A stretch of 64,000 nt of DNA from Polytrichum commune (taxonomy: Eukaryota; Streptophyta; Polytrichopsida; Polytrichales; Polytrichaceae). Location: NCBI GenBank assembly GCA_950295325.1, contig OX485808.1, forward strand, positions 44,164,527-44,228,526, read 5' to 3'. The translations under genes and the position numbers were made by a program. A model generated the notes under the pieces. That model searched no databases, was not told the origin of the DNA, and saw nothing but the letters and a program-made list of their open reading frames with translations. This document shows positions 36,627-48,323 of this stretch, in pieces; positions within the stretch are counted from its first letter, which is position 1, and each line of letters starts with the position of its first letter.

Positions 36627-37226
36627 ACCTTGGGTAGACACCAATACCCAAATATATGACAACCTCTTAGATCAATTAATAGTCAATATTTATTCATGTC
36701 AATTCTAGACAACCTGTTTCATGTAGGATTAGAATGTACTCCAGTAATAGTCATTATTTTTTGACCACCAAATATGATACATGTCAGTATAGACTAATTT
36801 TCCTATGCACTAAAAAATAACTCATTCTTGATAACCTAATATATGCTATGCCGAAATGATGAAGTTAAACCCTAAAGGTGTATGTACATTTTATGGAAAA
36901 ATAATAAATTTGAAAATTTGTGGAGGCCGTCATTGTCAGGAGAGATGCGTAAATATATCGACAAATTCGAAATAGATTAGTAACTGATGTTAGTGTTGTC
37001 AGTGATCTAATCTCGGATACCGCGTTTTATTAAACGTGGGAATATAATTCGATGACATAGCTTGATAGAAATTAAATACAAAGGAAAGGGATACAGAGGA
37101 CTAGCTTGGGAGACATGAATGTACGATTAGTTCCGGGAGGAGCATCTCGTGAGAGTAGCTAGTGTGCATGAGAGTTTGTGTAGGAGCAGAGAAGTTCGGG
37201 CATTGGTGGGGCATCGAGACGCACAC

Positions 37227-40200
37227 ATGAAGGAAACAGGGCACACAACAGTCTCTTTAGCGGAGCCGTCACGGAAGCCTAGGAAGAGGAGGGGCAGGAC
37301 GAACTTCAGCAACTCGAAGCAGAAGAGGCGCGCTGCGAGGGATCTGAAGAAGAAGGACACCCCGAGCATTGAGGGTCGTGGAACTCCATCGAACTTGAGC
37401 GACGAAGCGGAAGAGGATCAGGGAGGAACTTGGAGAGGGAGATGTAAAATACGGTCGTTACACCTAGAGTCGATAGCAGAAGCTGAGGACGCGGGCAAGA
37501 TTCACGGGACCTCAGTTGCAACAGCGATGGACGAGAGCGAACAAGAGAAGGAATCGAGTAGCAGAGCGAGTGATGCTAGTAAGATGGATTCACCTCAGCA
37601 GACAAGTGATCCTCCCGCGGACGATGTAAGTGTTTTCCTTGGAGGCTTAAGCTTCTGTTGAAACCCTAATCATTGCAATAGTTTGAACTAACGCGAGATA
37701 TGTTTGTGATTCATTAGCGAGAAGATAGCCCTGATAGAGGGCATATCTATAGGGACACGGATGATATAGAATTTCCAGATCACGAAGTGATAGCTTTAGA
37801 GGGAGAAGAGAAGCGCGCAAACTGTATTACACCGGCTATGCGGGGAGGCGCGGGACATCTGATGGAAGCAAGAGCGCCAAACAAAGAGGCCTCGAGGGAG
37901 CAACCGAAAAAGGCTCGATCGGAGACACTCGATGATTCATAAGTAAGGCAATCATTCCATTTGCATCTAGACTTCTCATTGCTGACTGAACATGAAACTG
38001 CATTCAGCTAAATTCCCCAGCTTTTGATAGAGGTGAGAAATTCACCAATCCCACAGATCCGTGGGATTGGAGAATGTATTTCTTGTTGGGAACAACAATT
38101 TACTCCCCATTCGTCACATTAAATTTTGCCTACCACATCAAGCAACGATACCGACATTCATCAATCCCACGGATCCGTGGGATTGATGCATGCGCATACA
38201 TTTTTACATCGGAGCTAACATTCACCAATCCCAAGGATCCGTGGGATTGATGCATGTGCATACATTTTTACATCGGAGCTAACATTCACCAATTCCATAG
38301 ATCCGTGGGATTGGCAAGTGTTTACGCAGTTGAGCAACGATGCCGACATTCATCAATCCCACGGATCCTTGGGATTGGCAAGTGTTTACGCAGTTGAGCA
38401 ACGATGCCAACATGCATCAATCCTACAGATCCGTGGGATTAATGCATGTGCATACATTTTTACATCGGAGCTAATATTCATCAATCCCAAGGATCCGTGG
38501 GATTGGCAAGTGTTTACGCTGTTGAGCAACGATGCCGACATGCATCAATCCCACGGATCCGTGGGATTGACAAGTGTTTACGCAGTTGAGCAACGATGCC
38601 GACATGCATCAATCCCACAGATCCGTGGGATTAATGCATGTGCATACATTTTTACATCGGAGCTAACATTCATCAATCCCACGGATCCGTGGAATTGGCA
38701 AGTGTTTACGCTGTTGAGCAACGATGCCGACATGCATCAATCCCACGGATCCGTGGGATTAATGCATGTGCATACATTTTTACATCGGAGCTAACATTCA
38801 TCAATCCCACGGATCCGTGGGATTGATACATGTGCATATATTTTTACATCGGAGCTAACATTCATCAATCCCACGGATCCGTGGGATTGATACATGTGCA
38901 TACATTTTTACATCGGAGCTAACATTCATCAATCCCACGGATCTGTGGGATTGAATAGTATGCACATTGTCATGCAACAAGACAAACATTAATCACACGG
39001 ATCCGTGGGATAGGAGAATGTCTACACTCATGGGCAGCGGGGCCCACGTCTTGCAATCCCACGGATCCGTGGAATTGATGAATGTGCATAAAATCTCACA
39101 GAAGAGGCTATAGTCTTCAATCTTACATGACATTTTTCATGAATTTTTCCTATTTTTTTCATGATAAGTCAGTAAACTTTATGAATTACGAGAATCTATA
39201 CACCATTTTCTTGAAAATAATCTAGTCTGTTTGGAACTACACTAAATAGGTTGATTAGTGTTGGATGGAGATTAGTGTTAGAGCCAATAGTTACCCAAAA
39301 CACTAAATGTTACTTGAAATTACAATTAGTGTTAGAATTTCCTTTGTCTTTATTTTGCATTATCTGAGTTGGGTTCCATTAAGTTTAAATTTTTGTAATA
39401 TCAAATTCCTAACATATTACATTTTATATGAGGCTCACATATCCTACCTCCAATTCTTCATTTGAAGATCTACAAAAAAATCATCTAACACTAAATGCGC
39501 TTATGTAAATATTCAAAGTTACTAATTGGTACAAATAGTGTTGGAGTTGACATTTGATGTTCTAACACTATGAAGACAATTGACATTTAGCGTTTTCGTC
39601 GACTATTAGTGTTTCCAACACTAATCAACATATTTAGTGAAGTCCGCCGACTGGAAGGAAGGGGAATCTTTTGAGCTGCCCGAGGGTGAGAGGCGGGCAG
39701 CGGAAAAATAGGAGGCCTTGAGGGGGGTCTGGGGAGAGCTGGGGCTTCTCTTTCATTTCTCTCTCTCTCCCCCTCAGGCTGGCTGAGAAACTCTGAGGGC
39801 TAAGCCTTGCCGGTTTTGGAAGCCGGGAAGAGGGTGCAGTCACGGGATGTGAGAGGAAGGTCTGCGGGCAAGGGGGCACCAAGAGCAGTGCTGCTAGCTG
39901 CGAAGATGGGGAGTGGAGAATGAGAGGACTGTCGAATCCACAACGCTGCACAGAAAAGTTCGAGAGGAGCAAGAGGGCTTCTCAAGATAGATAGATAGAT
40001 AGATAGATCAGGGGAGAGAGTCATCACACATGAGCTTCATGGTGAAGTAGCCTGCCTCCACTCAAATCACTTCACATGCTTTCCATTTCGCCTTCCTGCT
40101 ATATTTTGGATTTTTGCATTTCGCTACAACCAGGAACCTCATCTCTAATTTACCAGGACCCATCTGTTGAGTTGGTGCAGCCCTGAGCTGAATCATCTTC

Positions 40201-43200
40201 TTCCCGCACTCATCAACATCAGTTGGGCATGCATGCACTGATCAAATTAGGTTTTAGTGGTGTTGGGTCCGTGCGACTTAATAGATGCAAAAATGAATTA
40301 GGTGTTTTAGCAGACGGAGTGTGCGAGCTGAATCCCTCCTCTAAGGTGCTCCAAGTTATTGGCCAACGCTCAGGGTTACATACGGCCATATGCTTAGCCT
40401 GAAGCAATGTGAAGAATCATGCTTCAGATTGGCAGACATTGCTACCCTTACATGCTACAAAAAAATCATCTAACACTAAATGCGCTTATGTAAATATTCA
40501 AAGTTATTAATTGGTACAAATAGTGTTAGAGTGACATTTGATGTTCTAACACTATGAAGACAATTGACATTTAGCGTTTTCGTCGACTATTAGTGTTTCC
40601 AACACTAATCAACATATTTAGTCAGTCCATTAAGGCCGGGCTGCCTTTGGGTTAGGGAAAGGCTAGGATCTCAGATTTGACAGATGTTCTACAACTATCA
40701 TTCTGGATGAGGGCGAAGAGTCAAAAGCATAGATGGTTGGACATACGAAAGGTCATCTCTATAGGAGTAGCTTGCGTATGGATTCATTATTCCAGTATGA
40801 AACTTGTTTATATCCTTGTGAGGTTTCAGAACCTTTGTAGCCAGTTCCAAATAAACTCTGCTTTTGCAATTGATGCGAAATATGGCCTCCATGCCTAGCT
40901 ATGGTGGTGTAATGATTCTTGTGACTCATTTGAACTCTCCACATGCAGATTGCAATGATATGAATGACCACACTGGGGTTGTTGAAAGGACGAGTCCATG
41001 ATCATCCATAGTAGATTGGGAAAGGATGATAAATTTAATGAGGACTTTGTTTATCATATCTTGTCATCCAATCATAAAATTTTGGGGTTTCTTTATCGGT
41101 TTTGATTAAAATTATTGTTATCAATTAGGTAAGGTCAGAAGGAATTACTAAATGCCAGTTCGAATTTTACTTGTAATGTGGGAGCAAGCAGGAGGCGAAT
41201 TCATGAGGTGGCGTCAACAGGCGAAGAGTCGCAGAGGATGCACAGACTACAATGTCAGAGCAATAACCAATCAGCCAGGCGTCAACAGATTTCAAGGTGA
41301 TTTTAGTTACCCTATCTGAGTAGATAAGGACTGCTGCTTATGGCTATGGTTTATCATCTTAGATCTTCACAAAGAGTACACAGGCGCTGGTTGTAATAGA
41401 TGTACTTCATAACAGAAATAACTTATATACTATTCAGGTTGCAATACTCTCTCTAGTTTTCTGTGGAAGGAAGGTACATAAACCTTGGTAAGGTATTAAT
41501 TTCATGTAAGTACCTGACATAGGTTGTGTGCCATGTAGACATATATACTTCTTTCCCCCAGATAATGTCAGTTAGCGCTTTCTGTGAGTACAGGCCTTTA
41601 TCTACATTGCTTCTTTCTCTCGATTCTGTGATCTGAAAGACCGTCCTCGCGAAGTTGATCGATAGGGGAATGCACAGGTTTCTGATATGCGGTGGAGCGG
41701 TTGTTGGATTAGGTTCCTCGTGGTTCAATCTTGTGAATTGGCTCAAATTGGTGATGTCTTGGACTAATCCGGCTGCTGCTTGAATGACTACAGAGCTTGC
41801 TGGAAGAAGGTGAGGAGATGACTGTTGTTGGGCACGTCAAGGAGAAGAAATTCCTTCGTCTCAGGCGCTCCTTGTGAGGGCCACAGGGAAATTGCCTAGT
41901 ATTATTCTAGTAATTAGGATAAGTGGTGCAAGGCTGCAGCTGCATGAAGCTTAATTCCAGTAGAATGTTACTTTAGAGATGCACATGATCATGTTTGGCT
42001 ACCTGTAGAAGGGATTGTTGTCACAGTGGTATTAAAGGTGGGGATGCAAAAAGCAAACTCTATGTATGAGCAAAGCATTTGTAAATGCTCTTGAGAAAGT
42101 GAAAATCAATAAAGAAAAGGTGTTTTACACACCACTTGTGATCAAGTCAGCTGAGAAATGGAGGTAAGGGGTGACCAATTGAAGTTTAGTTGGTGAGGGA
42201 GGACGCCCCCCACCCAGCAGATTTTCACTCGTCAGGCACCTCGGTTGCGGCTTCGTGGACAATTTGCTCCAATCCCACGGATCCGTGGGATTAAGAGATA
42301 TGGTCAAATTTTCACAATTTCTTTGCTGCTTCATCTCATTAGTCTTTCATTTTGTTAATGCCATTTGTTTCTCTCTATGTAGGAGTTGGAGGGAATAGAT
42401 CTCTCCGATGATCTTGTGGTCTTGGAGCCCTCTGTGGAGGAGGAGCAAGCGGAGGATGCTGTGGACTTGAACAACGTCGAAGAGCTAGAGGATATTGAGG
42501 AGGTCGTTCCAGAACAACTCGAGCAAGTTGACCGGGTGAACACCGACGTGCAGGAGGTAGTTGATTTAGACACTTATGTCTTCCGTTCTTGCACCTGCAC
42601 TCCTTTAGAGTCGGTGGTTGAGTTATTCTCGTGTGTACTAAATTGAATCGGATGTTTGTAGACTCCCTCTAGACTTCCCGAGGAACCTCCCGAGTCAGCT
42701 AACCCCGAGGAAAGTGAGGTCAATCTTCGAGCGAAGCAGAAACAAGATTCGACAGCAGTCATCAATCGCCTCCGCATTCGGCCTCTTGAGAAGTCTCGAC
42801 TTTGCATCCCCCTCTGCCGCTTGCGGGATTTGCCACTCGTTCGGCCCATCAACGAGTTGGATGTCCAGAGGTTGGAGAACGAATTCGTTACGGGGTACCG
42901 AGATGGTGACCGTGTTCTCTATGTTTCCATCTACAACAACAAGGACGACATCTTGGAGGTCACGGAGGACATCTCGTCCACCTGGAGTCCGTTGTGGAAG
43001 CTTGAGAGTGAAAGATTCGATGCACGGATGGCCGCCGACCCCGATCTTGTCCACTTTGTGGGCAAGATGTTCTACGTGTGGGAGGGGAACCACCGGTTGA
43101 CCGCTTGGTGGCGCCACGTGAACAGGTTCCATCCTACGGAAGAGGAGTGGCATATCTCTCCCTATTGTATTGCCTTGGATTCGCGGAAGCATAGTGGCGT

Positions 43201-46200
43201 TCTCATGAATGCCATGAACGACGTGAATTGGTATGTCTCTCTCTATTCTTTGCTACTTCATTCTTTGTTTGTGAGTGTCTTCTCATCTTGTCTTCTTCAA
43301 TTTTTTGTAGGTCTATCGAGAACAACCACGTCAAGTCCAGCCTCCCTGTCGCGCACCTCTCCATGAGGAGTGCCCGAAACACCATGGGCACAAGGGGGAC
43401 CCCGGAGTGACACCCGGGACTTGTGGCGCCGTTGGTGAGAGGGCCCAAGTGATCCTAGTGTGGGTGAGGGCCCCGGGCGTTGGGAACGCCTCCCACCCAC
43501 GAAGACTAGGAGGCACAAGGGCAAGGCCATGAGCTATGCGTAGCTCATGGCGTGGTGATTCTAGAATGCTCAAGAACACCTCAATCGGAGGTGTGAGCTA
43601 GGAGTTATGGCCATTTGAGTGGGGCGCTGTCCCGGGACAGCGCCCTGGTACAGCAGTGCCTGGGAGGGATTCCCGGGACTGCCAAGGTTCAAACAGGCAT
43701 AACTTCCTCAAGACTTGCTCGAATGGAGCAAGTGAGGAGTCCATCGGCATCTACGTGAAGCGTAGATGAGGATGGAGTGGTTGGTGGTTATGATCAGACA
43801 TCATACAAGGAAGTTATGATGGTCTGAAGCTGCTGGGGGGTTCTAGGCCCAGCAGCTAAAGGAAAATGTCCACTTGGCCCCAACTCTTGGTAGAGAGACA
43901 AGAGGTTGGTTGACGGTGGGGTAGGGGCCCCGCGTGAAGTCCTAGAGGCTTATATGGGTGAGGTGGTGTGGCCTCACCCACCCGAGGCCGAACGGCAAGG
44001 CCTCCATGGGCTTTGGCCTATTGTGAGGCCATAGTTGCCTAGTATGGTTCGGGTTGTTGTAGTGTTGCTCCGGCAATGCGATGATCAACATAGGATTGGA
44101 CTTCCATGAATGGAAGTCCACATTGGGGAAATGGGTTACCGATTAAGGGGTGAGTCCCGAAAGCAAAGTAGGAGGGTTGGTTCCCTCCTATGAACTATTG
44201 GTCCGGGGTAAGAGGAGCTATCCATTAGCATGGCGGAATGCGAAGGGTTAGCGACTCGTAACCTTTGCTAGAATTGAAAATTGGCAAGATTATTAAGGGA
44301 CCTAGCAAGGGTTGCGACACTCCCCTCCAAGCTTCACCGCATCCGCTACTTTGGGACCTTGGAGTTTGAGGACTTCAAGGACCTCATTTCCAAGGAGGAT
44401 TACTTGGCTTGTATCAATGCCAAGAGGAAGCACAACACTTGGTACCCCTTGACCATCGACGTCTTCGTCTCCTTTCTCTACAAGGTAATCACTTCCCCAC
44501 ACTTTGATTTCTCTCCTTTCAATTTCCATCTTCTTCGTTGGCTTACCTTTGCTTGCAACCAGAGAGAGATCTCCGCCGCCTCCGACGCTGCAGCTAGAGC
44601 TTACAAGGATGAAACTCCGGCCGATCAGAGGACCGCTCTCGGTGTTTGGAGGGCCATGACACTTGCTGAGGAGAAGGCCAGAAAGTCCATTCTCTCCAAG
44701 AGCTTCGAGAAGTATGTGGCCGTTGCCAACTCCGAGAATACCGACGCCTTCTTTGATGAGGTGCTCCTCTTCATCTTCTTTTCTCCTTTGATTTGTCCTT
44801 CATGATTTCTTCTCGATTTTGCTAACTCACCTCCAATTTCCTCATCTAGATCAATCGGCACTTCTCGGTGAACACGGTCCCGGACATGACCATCGAGAAG
44901 CTTTCTAAGGTGGCCAACACTCATGTCCCGTGTCATTTCAAGGCGAAATGGCTCCGTTGGTGGAATTCCACCATGACTATCCGAACCGGCAACAAATTCC
45001 CTTCCATTGTGCCCCTTAAGGAGAGGGTCCTCGAATCCTGGCTTCATAAGGCCTCTTTCTGGGCTCAGGTGAATCTCTCCCCTCCTTTGGATTGATTGTT
45101 TTCTCTACGGTTGTCTATCCTCATTTCTTGTTTTTCATTCTATGACTACAGTTGGAGGACAGGGTTGATTTGGAGTTCAAGTCCTTAGAGGCTAGCCTTG
45201 GTCGCGCCATCAATTGGGATGTGCAAGGGGGTGTGTTACGTCCACCAAAGTTCGTGGATGGATGGAGGATCCTTCTCTGGGACCACGCCTTCCCGCATTA
45301 CTTTGAGGAGAAGTCAAACACGAAGTTCCTCAAGGGCACGAACCTCACTGAGATTGAAGATGGTATCAAGATCATTCACCGTGTCCTTCATAGGTATTTC
45401 TTCCTCCTCTCCACTTGTCCTTCATTTTCTTTGCAACACTCGAACTTCTCTCATTTTTTTCCATGTCTTTTGCTTTAGGTACATCTATCACGAGCTTATT
45501 CCGAAAGAAGCTCTTTCTGCCTCCTTTCTACCGGTCTATGTCGAGGAGTGGGTTCTGGACTCCTCCCCGAATTTCATGTACACTGACGAGCACGATGTTT
45601 ACCCATTTGCTCACCTCAAGCATGCAGGGTGGTATTTGGACTGTTCGAAGGGGTTCGTTCCTCCCTCGGAGGTTCATTTGTTCACCTCTTTGAATGCTGA
45701 GGCACCCGCTGATGTTGTCTTTCACGAGCCCGTGGTCCCCGAGGAGTCGGTGAAGGGTACGAAGGCATCGAAGGTTGTTAAGGAAATCAAAAGCAAGAAG
45801 GTGAAGGCGGTCTCGGGTACTCAAGCTTCCCAAGCCACTGTGTCTACTCGTTCTACTACGAAGGCCGCCGCCGAAGCTTCCGCTGCACCTGCTGCCACCT
45901 TTGTAGGTAGCCCATCCCTCCCTCTTGCCTTGCATGCCCCCGCTTCTTCTCACAGCACAGCCACTGCCCCCTCTTTGACTCGCAAGAGGAAGGCATTCGC
46001 AGCAGCAACGAGTGCTACATCCTCTGAGACTGCTTCTACCTACAGTCTCATTGAGAATGTAGACATCGGAGTGCTCATGGACCACTACACGAAGACCAAC
46101 TCCCATCAAGCGGCCTACCTTCGCATCGAAGAATTCCTTGTCAAGGTAGGAGTCCACTTCTTTTTTCATTCTTGCATTCATTTCTATCTTGTGAAGCATT

Positions 46201-47530
46201 CCTCTTCTCTTCTCAACCTTCTTCTTTGCTCTACAGGTTGGTGTCGGTCGGACTCGCCTTAACAGGAATCCCAAGTCCCATACCGGTATCGACCTTCTCT
46301 TTGTCGATGTACCGGACAATCTCCCGGTGCCCGCCATCTCGACTTCGCCATCCGACATTCCAGCGTGGAACCGCCGGGGTCCGAGTTTCTTTGATGATGT
46401 CTTTACTTTCGCAGAGGACAACCTCCATGACAACGGTGTCCTCGTCATCATGCACCCCGATGCCCCCAAGATGCACGACGACATTCGCGATTGGGCCTTG
46501 GAATGTCACTTTACTATCGCCAGGGACTGGTGGGGCGTGAATGATCTTCACCTTACGTCCGCACAAGATCCCAAGATGTTTGTAAGTATTTCTTCTCCTC
46601 CTCTTCATTTACTTCAAGTTGTACATTTTTCTTTTTGTCACTAACTATGCAATTTTCTTTGTAGACAAAACGCTTCTTCATCAAGGTTCTTGTGCCCCTC
46701 GGCTCCACTCTCTCCGTTTACGAGGCGGAGGACTATTCGAAGTTGGGCTTCTCATTGGAGAAGGATTCCCTTCTCCACAATTTCACGAATGAGGAGAGCC
46801 AGCTCATGAAGGATGGCAAGGTGCCATGGAGAGGGGCTCGAGAGAAGAGCATGGAATTCTTAAGCATTGTTATCCAGACGCTCACGAGGAAGCACGACAT
46901 TGTCATGGATTGGCAATGTGGCACAGGTTTCTCTTTGCCCTCCTATACTTTGTTTTTGAGTTTCATTTCTTGCTTTTGCATTTTTAATTTTTTTCTCTAC
47001 CTCACTCAATTTCTTTTCATTTAGGTGCATCCATCACTGCGTGTCGTATGGCTGAGCGCCACATTGTGGCGCTCGAGCGAGACTCGGAGATCTTCGAGGC
47101 TGTCCTGCTGCCTATGCGGGACTCTGTACCTCCGGCCGAACCCGTTGTCGCACATCCGGACCCCTCTTCTACTGAACCTCGGCAAAAGCTCCTGAGGCGT
47201 CACAGAAAGTGTGCGTAAGTCTGATTTCTAACTTAGCACCTCTTTCATTGGTTTTTTTTTCATTTCTTTTCTTGCTTTAGCTTATGCATTCTAGTATGTT
47301 GCTTTGTGTGTAGAGTTCCACGGGAGAGCCCTATCCGTGTCCTCAACCCGGACATGTTTCGAAGCCCTCCGCGGGCGTTCGAACTACCTTCGTATGCTGG
47401 TGGGCTTGCCCATCAGTTCGCGGTCGCACCATCTCCACCTATTACTCGCGCTCGTCCTGTTGATAGGCGTGTGTTGGAATATTTAGATGTAGAGGCCAGG
47501 CAGGGAATGGAAAGTGATAGAGATGACTAG
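37227..47530 (+). CDS. ParB-like / beta-class DNA amino-methyltransferase-like fusion gene
   Basis: Exons: 37227-37625, 37718-37942, 42383-42556, 42662-43230, 43311-44484 (with a 915-bp insertion), 44563-44760, 44850-45068, 45152-45393, 45479-46145, 46237-46581, 46665-46926, 47025-47214 and 47314-47530; all junctions are GT-AG and phases agree. The N-terminus is basic (KPRKRRGRTNF), then acidic. Exon 4 has GKMFYVWEGNHRLTAWW, like the G-(N/x)-x-R core of ParB/sulfiredoxin folds. Exons 46237-47214 carry methyltransferase motifs in permuted order: IDLLFVDVPDNLP (motif IV position), then REKSMEFLSIVI and MDWQCGTGASITACRM (motif I, DxxxGTG) with HIVALERDSEIF. TAA ends exon 2 right at its donor; exons 1-2 may be a separate 207-residue product. 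Probably decayed in this copy. Confidence 0.65.
38047..39076. repeat. Array of 22-bp palindromes at 64-bp spacing
   Basis: Sixteen copies of a 22-bp perfect or near-perfect palindrome: AATCCCACGGA followed by its reverse complement, with GGATCC at the centre. Starts are 38047, 38163, 38227, 38291, 38355, 38419, 38483, 38547, 38611, 38675, 38739, 38803, 38867, 38931, 38991 and 39055: thirteen intervals of exactly 64 bp, one of 60 and one of 116. The 42-bp spacers are of two kinds (TGCATACATTTTTACATCGG and GTTTACGCAGTTGAGCAACG). The array begins 105 bp after the donor of exon 2 of the cargo gene. Confidence 0.95.
39241..39638. mobile_element. MITE-like element, 398 bp
   Basis: Terminal inverted repeats of 24 bp (ACTAAATAGGTTGATTAG... 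and ...CTAATCAACATATTTAGT, 23 of 24 matching). Interior AT-rich with repeated TTAGTGTT. It is inside the large intron of the cargo gene. The ends resemble the MITE at 3758-3964. Confidence 0.65.
39985..40008. repeat. (AGAT)6 microsatellite
   Basis: Six perfect AGAT units. Confidence 0.9.
40455..40622. repeat. Partial second copy of the 398-bp MITE
   Basis: About 168 bp nearly identical to 39470-39638 (from CTACAAAAAAATCATC to ATATTTAGT), in the same orientation 985 bp downstream. The left half of the element is missing. Confidence 0.85.
40623..42270. other. Intron sequence, no gene recognised
   Basis: Remainder of the long intron between cargo-gene exons 2 and 3. No transposon termini or coding frame were identified. 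Together with 39077-40622 it separates the palindrome array from its lone downstream copy. Confidence 0.5.
42271..42292. repeat. Lone copy of the 22-bp palindrome
   Basis: A perfect copy of the array palindrome, 90 bp upstream of the acceptor of exon 3 (42383) and about 3.2 kb from the end of the array. Confidence 0.95.
43397..44311. mobile_element. ~0.9-kb insertion in cargo-gene exon 5 (LTR-like)
   Basis: CAAGGG occurs at 43391-43396 and 44306-44311, flanking about 910 bp of GC-rich non-coding sequence. Removing 915 bp (a multiple of three) joins ...RNTMGTR to VATLPSKLHR... in frame, in the middle of an otherwise open exon. The insert includes TGACACCCGGG near its left end and GCGACA at its right, and a TATAT-containing block, recalling a Ty3-type solo LTR, but the ends at the duplication are not TG...CA. 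The family is undetermined. The insert introduces a TGA at 43408. Confidence 0.55.
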
Positions 47531-48298
47531 GCGTTTTATAAACTATGAATAGCATTATAACACAAAAAAAATATGTTTTCTTGCCTCCAAACACCCATGG
47601 GGCGTTTGGTTATGTTAAAGGGCACATGCGTCTCTAAAGTGATGCTTGGAATGGTTGGAGCTCGATGTTCTTCCTTTGTCATATAATTTCTTATATGAAG
47701 TAATAAAAGCCCTTGACATAGTAATTGTTTCCATTCCCCACACATCATATAAGCTTTATATCTAGGTGGGGGAGGGAATTATTGCATACGAACGTATCTA
47801 TCACTCGTCCACCGTGAAAACCCTAGAATAGTATGTAACTTTGAGTACTATTGTTTCTTATTAATTTGACATCAAAATTTGAGGCCAATCAACCTAAAGA
47901 ATATTCACTTGTTGGATTGTATAAACTTCGCCATTTAAATTATTGTTTCGAGGATGCCCGCATCTAAATGATGAAGCCAGCCCTAATTACGCCCTTAGCC
48001 TTAAACACTAAAACAAATTTGTGAATTAATTAAAACACAATTTCATTTCAACCTTGAACGGTCCTCATTTAAATCACCCTTTCATTTAAATGATGACGTC
48101 AGCCCTAATTTCACTATATATATAATAACAAAAATTTGCAGTAGGACCCCCTTCCACGGATTTGCGGTACTCTTTTCCCTAAAAATATACATTTACAATT
48201 TTGTCCGGACAAAATTCAGTGGTAATAGGATCCTTATGTTTCAATAAATTTTTGAAAAACGAGCGGAGAAATTCACGAAAACATGACGCTCACCGCTC
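47531..48298. other. 3' flank of cargo gene within giant element
   Basis: AT-rich, with no gene recognised. It ends at the right inverted repeat. Confidence 0.5.
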
Positions 48299-48323
48299 TA
48301 CGCTCTACGCTCTACGCTCATGC
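48299..48323 (-). repeat. Terminal inverted repeat, right
   Basis: Reverse complement identical to 31771-31795. An additional CGCTCTA/CGCTC unit precedes it on the inner side. Confidence 0.85.

Noticed and set aside
38047-39076. CRISPR array
   Set aside because: The repeats are regular dyads, but the spacers are themselves repeated in two classes, there are no cas genes, and the setting is an intron of a plant nuclear gene.
39634-39972. Minus-strand ORF in the cargo-gene intron
   Set aside because: Low-complexity Ser/Pro/Leu translation of a CT-rich tract; no motif or splice support.
39470-40622. LTR pair of a short retrotransposon
   Set aside because: The two 168-bp repeats lack LTR ends, a primer site and a target duplication; the left copy is clearly the right half of an inverted-repeat MITE.
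43408-44319. Solo LTR with TG...CA ends exactly at 43408-44319
   Set aside because: The flanks CGGAG/CTCCC are not a duplication; the CAAGGG pair gives a better border and explains the preserved frame.
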